A DNA stretch of 8,249 bases from Nitriliruptoraceae bacterium. GTDB lineage: Bacteria; Actinomycetota; Nitriliruptoria; Nitriliruptorales; Nitriliruptoraceae. The stretch is taken from positions 1 through 8,249 of the forward strand of contig SKTN01000169.1 of NCBI GenBank assembly GCA_007117945.1, written 5' to 3'. A model generated the notes under the pieces. The model saw only the letters and a program-made list of their open reading frames with translations. It made no database searches and was not told the DNA's origin. How positions within the stretch are numbered: position 1 is the first letter of the stretch; every line of letters begins with the position of its first letter. Positions 5,552 to 8,249 of the stretch are shown one piece after another. Both the position numbers and the translations under genes were made by a program.

Positions 5552-7690
5552 TTGAGCGACGCCCCGGAGGTGCCCACGGACCCGGCCGAGGCGCGGGCCC
5601 GCCACGACGAGCTTGCGCGCACGGTCCGCACCGCCCGCTACCGCTACTACGTGCTCTCCGCCCCCGACCTCGCGGACGCGGAGTTCGACGCGCTGCTGCG
5701 CGAGCTCGAGCGGGTCGAGCAGGCGCACCCCGAGCTGCGCACCCCGACCTCGCCGACCCAGCAGGTCGGCGCGCCACTGGACACCGCCTTCCCACCGGTG
5801 ACCCACCCGGAGCCGATGCGCAGCCTCGACAACGCCTTCTCCCGCGAGGAGCTGCAGGCCTGGGCGGAGCGGGTGCGGCGCGGCCTGGCCAGCGACGCGG
5901 CGCCGGAGGAGCTCGACGAGGAGGAGCTCGCCGCCGCCGACCCCGGCGACGCGCCCCGGGTGACCTACGGCTGCGAGCTGAAGATCGACGGGGTGGCCAT
6001 CGATCTGGTCTACCGCGACGGGGTCCTGGCCACGGCTGCCACCCGCGGGGACGGCACCACCGGCGAGGACGTCACCAACCAGGTGTTGACGATCGCGTCG
6101 ATGCCCTACCGGCTCCACCTCGACGACCCACCGGCCCTGCTCGAGGTCCGCGGCGAGGTGTACTACCCGCTGGAGGCCTTCGCGGCCATGAACCAGGCCC
6201 GCATCGAGGCGGGCGAGGCCGCCTTCATGAACCCCCGGAACGCCGCCTCGGGGGCGCTGCGGCAGAAGGACCCCGAGGTGACCCGCACCCGGCCGTTGGC
6301 GGTCTGGTGCCACGGGCTCGGTGCGGTGGAGGGGATCGCCTTCACCACCCACGCCGAGGCGATGCGCACCCTGGCCGACGCCGGCCTGCCGATCGCCGAG
6401 GAGAGCGAGCAGCACACCGACCTCGACGAGGTGTGGGCCTACGTCCAGCGGTGGAGCGCCGCCCGCCACGACGTCAGCTACGAGATCGACGGCGTGGTCA
6501 TCAAGGTCGAGGACCTCGCCCAGCGCGCACAGCTCGGGTTCACCGCCCGGGCACCGCGCTGGGCCATCGCCTACAAGATGCCCCCGGTGGAGCAGGCCAC
6601 CACGCTGCAGGCCATCGAGGTCAACGTCGGCCGCACGGGCAAGGCCACCCCCTACGCCGTGCTCGAGCCCGTGCTGGTGGCCGGCACGCGGATCACCTAC
6701 GCCACCCTGCACAACGAGATCCAGGTCCAGGCCAAGGACGTCCGTGCCGGCGACCGGGTGCTGGTGCGCCGCGCGGGCGACGTGATCCCCGAGGTGGTCG
6801 GTCCCGTGCCGGGCGAGCGCCCGGACGGCACCCAACCCTGGTCGATGCCCGCCGACTGTCCCTTCTGCGGCGAGCCCCTGGTCCGGCCGGAGGGTGAGGC
6901 CCACCACTTCTGCGAGAACGTCGACTGCCCCAACCGGCTGCGTGAGTCCCTGGCGCACCTGGCCTCCCGCGGGGCGCTGGACATCGAGGGGCTCGGGGAG
7001 CAGACCGTCGACCTGCTGCTGGCCGAGGGGCTGGTCCACGACCTCGCCGACGTGTTCCGCCTCCACGAGCGCCGCGAGGAGCTGCTGGCGCTGGAGAAGT
7101 GGGGCACCAAGCGCGTCGACAACCTGCTCGCCGGCATCGAGGAGGGGCGCAAACGCCCCCTGGACCGGGTGCTGGTGGCGCTCAACATCCGCCACCTCGG
7201 CCCCACCTACGCCAAGACGCTGGTCCGGGCCTACCCGAGCCTGCAGGCGATCCGCGACGCGGAGCCGGAACAGCTCGAGGCCATCGACGGGATCGGGCCG
7301 GTGATCGCGAGCGCCGTGCACTCCTGGTTCACCACCCCGCGCAACGCCCAGCTGGTCGACGAGCTGATCGCGCTCGGCATCACCACCGACGCCGAGGTGG
7401 AGGACGGCGCAGCCGGGGTGGACGCGGAGCTGCTGGCGGGCTGGACCGTGGTGGTCACCGGGACCCTCGAGGGCTACACCCGGGACGAGGCGAAGGCGGC
7501 GCTCGAGGCCCGCGGCGCGAAGGTCACCGGCAGCGTGTCGGGCCGCACCTCGGTGGTGGTGGCCGGTGAGGACCCCGGCTCCAAGCTGGACAAGGCCGCA
7601 GCCGCCGGGGTTCCCGTCGCCGACGAGGGGGCGTTCCGCCACCTGCTGGAGCACGGCGGGCTGCCCGAGGGCGGCTCGAACGCACCGTGA
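5552..7690 (+). CDS. ligA: NAD-dependent DNA ligase LigA
   Basis: A full-length 712-aa enzyme that seals DNA nicks in replication and repair using NAD+. Domains in order: Ia NMN-binding (YRYYVLSAPDLADAEFDALL, residues 30-49); adenylation domain with the AMP-accepting Lys144 in ELKIDG (142-147), TRGDGTTGEDVT at 164-175, EVRGEVYYP at 198-206, FMNPRNAASGALRQKDP at 225-241, and DGVVIKV at 313-319; OB fold (VGRTGKATPYAVLEPV, 359-374); Cys4 zinc finger at C436, C439, C454 and C459; helix-hairpin-helix region 470-590 (RGALDIEGLG; IDGIGPVIASAVHSWF); BRCT domain about 627-702 (GWTVVVTGTLEGYTRDEAK). Between the 'AFSREELQAWAERVRR' helix and the KIDG block there is an acidic insert of about 25 residues (112-136, APEELDEEELAAAD), longer than in E. 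coli-type ligases. The TTG start is supported by aggaga 5 nt upstream. The downstream gene overlaps its stop by 4 nt. Confidence 0.98.
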   Translation: MSDAPEVPTDPAEARARHDELARTVRTARYRYYVLSAPDLADAEFDALLRELERVEQAHPELRTPTSPTQQVGAPLDTAFPPVTHPEPMRSLDNAFSREELQAWAERVRRGLASDAAPEELDEEELAAADPGDAPRVTYGCELKIDGVAIDLVYRDGVLATAATRGDGTTGEDVTNQVLTIASMPYRLHLDDPPALLEVRGEVYYPLEAFAAMNQARIEAGEAAFMNPRNAASGALRQKDPEVTRTRPLAVWCHGLGAVEGIAFTTHAEAMRTLADAGLPIAEESEQHTDLDEVWAYVQRWSAARHDVSYEIDGVVIKVEDLAQRAQLGFTARAPRWAIAYKMPPVEQATTLQAIEVNVGRTGKATPYAVLEPVLVAGTRITYATLHNEIQVQAKDVRAGDRVLVRRAGDVIPEVVGPVPGERPDGTQPWSMPADCPFCGEPLVRPEGEAHHFCENVDCPNRLRESLAHLASRGALDIEGLGEQTVDLLLAEGLVHDLADVFRLHERREELLALEKWGTKRVDNLLAGIEEGRKRPLDRVLVALNIRHLGPTYAKTLVRAYPSLQAIRDAEPEQLEAIDGIGPVIASAVHSWFTTPRNAQLVDELIALGITTDAEVEDGAAGVDAELLAGWTVVVTGTLEGYTRDEAKAALEARGAKVTGSVSGRTSVVVAGEDPGSKLDKAAAAGVPVADEGAFRHLLEHGGLPEGGSNAP

Positions 7691-8249
7691 GCCCCGCGCG
7701 CACGCCCCGGTTCGACCCGGCGAGCTACCCCGGGCGGCGTCCGGCCGGCCCCGTGGTGGTCACGCGCACCCGGGAGCGCGCCCTGGCGCCCGCGGCGCTC
7801 CCGGAGCTGCTGGCCGAGCGGCCACAGCTGCGCTGGGTGGTCGCGTACGGCGCGAACGCCGATCCCGACCGGCTCCGGGACAAGGGGCTCACCGGCACCG
7901 GCGCGGTGCTGCTGCCTGCGGAGCTCGAGGGCTGGGTCGCGGCCTTCGAGGCCCGTCGCACGGGCTACGGCGCCGTGCCCCTGACCCTCGTCCCGCGGCA
8001 GGGTGCGGTGATGGCGACCTGGGTGCTCGGGATCCCCGACCACTGCACCCCGCAGCTCGACCGCACCGAGGGCCGTGCGCCCGGGGGCGCGCCGGCCCGA
8101 CGTGACCCGGGCGCGGGGAGCGCCCGGCACGCACCCCCGGGGACCTACCAGCTCGCCCGCGTCGGGCCCGTCACGGTGGCCGGGGCCTACCGGCTCCAGG
8201 ACGCGCTGGCCTACGTCCCCGGGCCGGGGACCCGGGTGCAGATCGCGGA
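7687..8249 (+). CDS. Gamma-glutamylcyclotransferase-like protein, 3'-truncated by window edge
   Basis: The frame opens with GTG at 7687 inside the ligA stop (gtga overlap) and stays open to the last base, giving 187 visible residues. After a basic, Pro-rich N-terminus it reads LRWVVAYGANADPDRLRDKG (residues 48-67), LLPAELEGWVAAFEARRTGYGAVPLTLVPRQGAVMATWVLGIPDHCTPQLDRTEG across 75-129, then GTYQLARVGPVTVAGAYRLQDALAYVP. The order YGAN / 'a.L.GW...F' / 'P.TL.P..G....WVLGI' / 'LDRTEG' is that of the GGCT/AIG2-like fold, in which the YGSN loop holds the substrate's glutamyl part and an acidic residue near EG (here probably E128) is catalytic. It has no membrane segment. A Gly/Arg/Pro-rich stretch at 130-151 interrupts the fold. 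The overlap suggests translation coupled to ligA. The substrate is unknown, and the family assignment rests on motif order alone. Confidence 0.68.
   Translation, partial: MSPARTPRFDPASYPGRRPAGPVVVTRTRERALAPAALPELLAERPQLRWVVAYGANADPDRLRDKGLTGTGAVLLPAELEGWVAAFEARRTGYGAVPLTLVPRQGAVMATWVLGIPDHCTPQLDRTEGRAPGGAPARRDPGAGSARHAPPGTYQLARVGPVTVAGAYRLQDALAYVPGPGTRVQIA

Noticed and set aside
5306..7654. Very long open frame antisense to ligA (782 codons)
   Set aside because: It is the mirror of third-position GC bias in ligA; its translation is Gly/His/Val/Leu-rich without any recognisable domain, while the opposite strand encodes a complete ligase.
1..8249. CRISPR array, tRNA/rRNA genes, insertion sequence ends or prophage attachment sites
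   Set aside because: No regularly spaced repeats, no cloverleaf-like sequence and no transposase or terminal inverted repeats were found; the HNH remnant is the only mobile-like element.

Overview
The window is very GC-rich DNA with GTG and TTG starts, 1-4 nt gene overlaps, TAnnnT-type -10 elements and a Gram-positive-type LexA box. The protein types (CsbD, EtfA, DUF222/HNH, class I cysteine desulfurase beside MnmA) point to an Actinomycetota chromosome. The DUF222/HNH style reminds me of deep-branching lineages such as Nitriliruptoria, but that placement is only an impression. Nearly all of the window is coding. I see no tRNA, rRNA, CRISPR array or insertion sequence.

Layout from left to right. 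The 3' two thirds of etfA (+) converges on a small CsbD-like stress protein gene (-), with a perfect 13-bp hairpin between them. Next is a leftward pair: an unrecognised 131-aa protein followed by a YbaK-type aminoacyl-tRNA deacylase. This pair diverges from a rightward operon of a cysteine desulfurase and mnmA. The two units are separated by 55 nt holding overlapping, oppositely directed -10-like hexamers. Cysteine desulfurase and MnmA overlap by one base and together supply and insert the sulfur of 2-thiouridine at tRNA position 34.

Between mnmA and ligA lies the accessory element of the window: a leftward DUF222/HNH (13E12-type) endonuclease gene. It can be read only by joining three frames and seems to lack an internal block as well as its N-terminus, so it looks like a decaying gene. 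Its HNH active-site region is intact. Its 3' end runs 109 bp antisense into mnmA. Just upstream of the remnant is a near-perfect LexA (SOS) operator beside a consensus TTGACA -35 box.

The window ends with full-length ligA (NAD-dependent DNA ligase, TTG start). A gene with features of the gamma-glutamylcyclotransferase fold overlaps the ligA stop by 4 nt and runs off the edge.

Most of the content is housekeeping: electron transfer, tRNA thiolation, tRNA editing and DNA ligation. The parts most worth a second look are the SOS-box/HNH remnant, the gene coupled to ligA, and the small conserved-looking unknown protein. I do not see convincing evidence for a wholly new multi-gene system.
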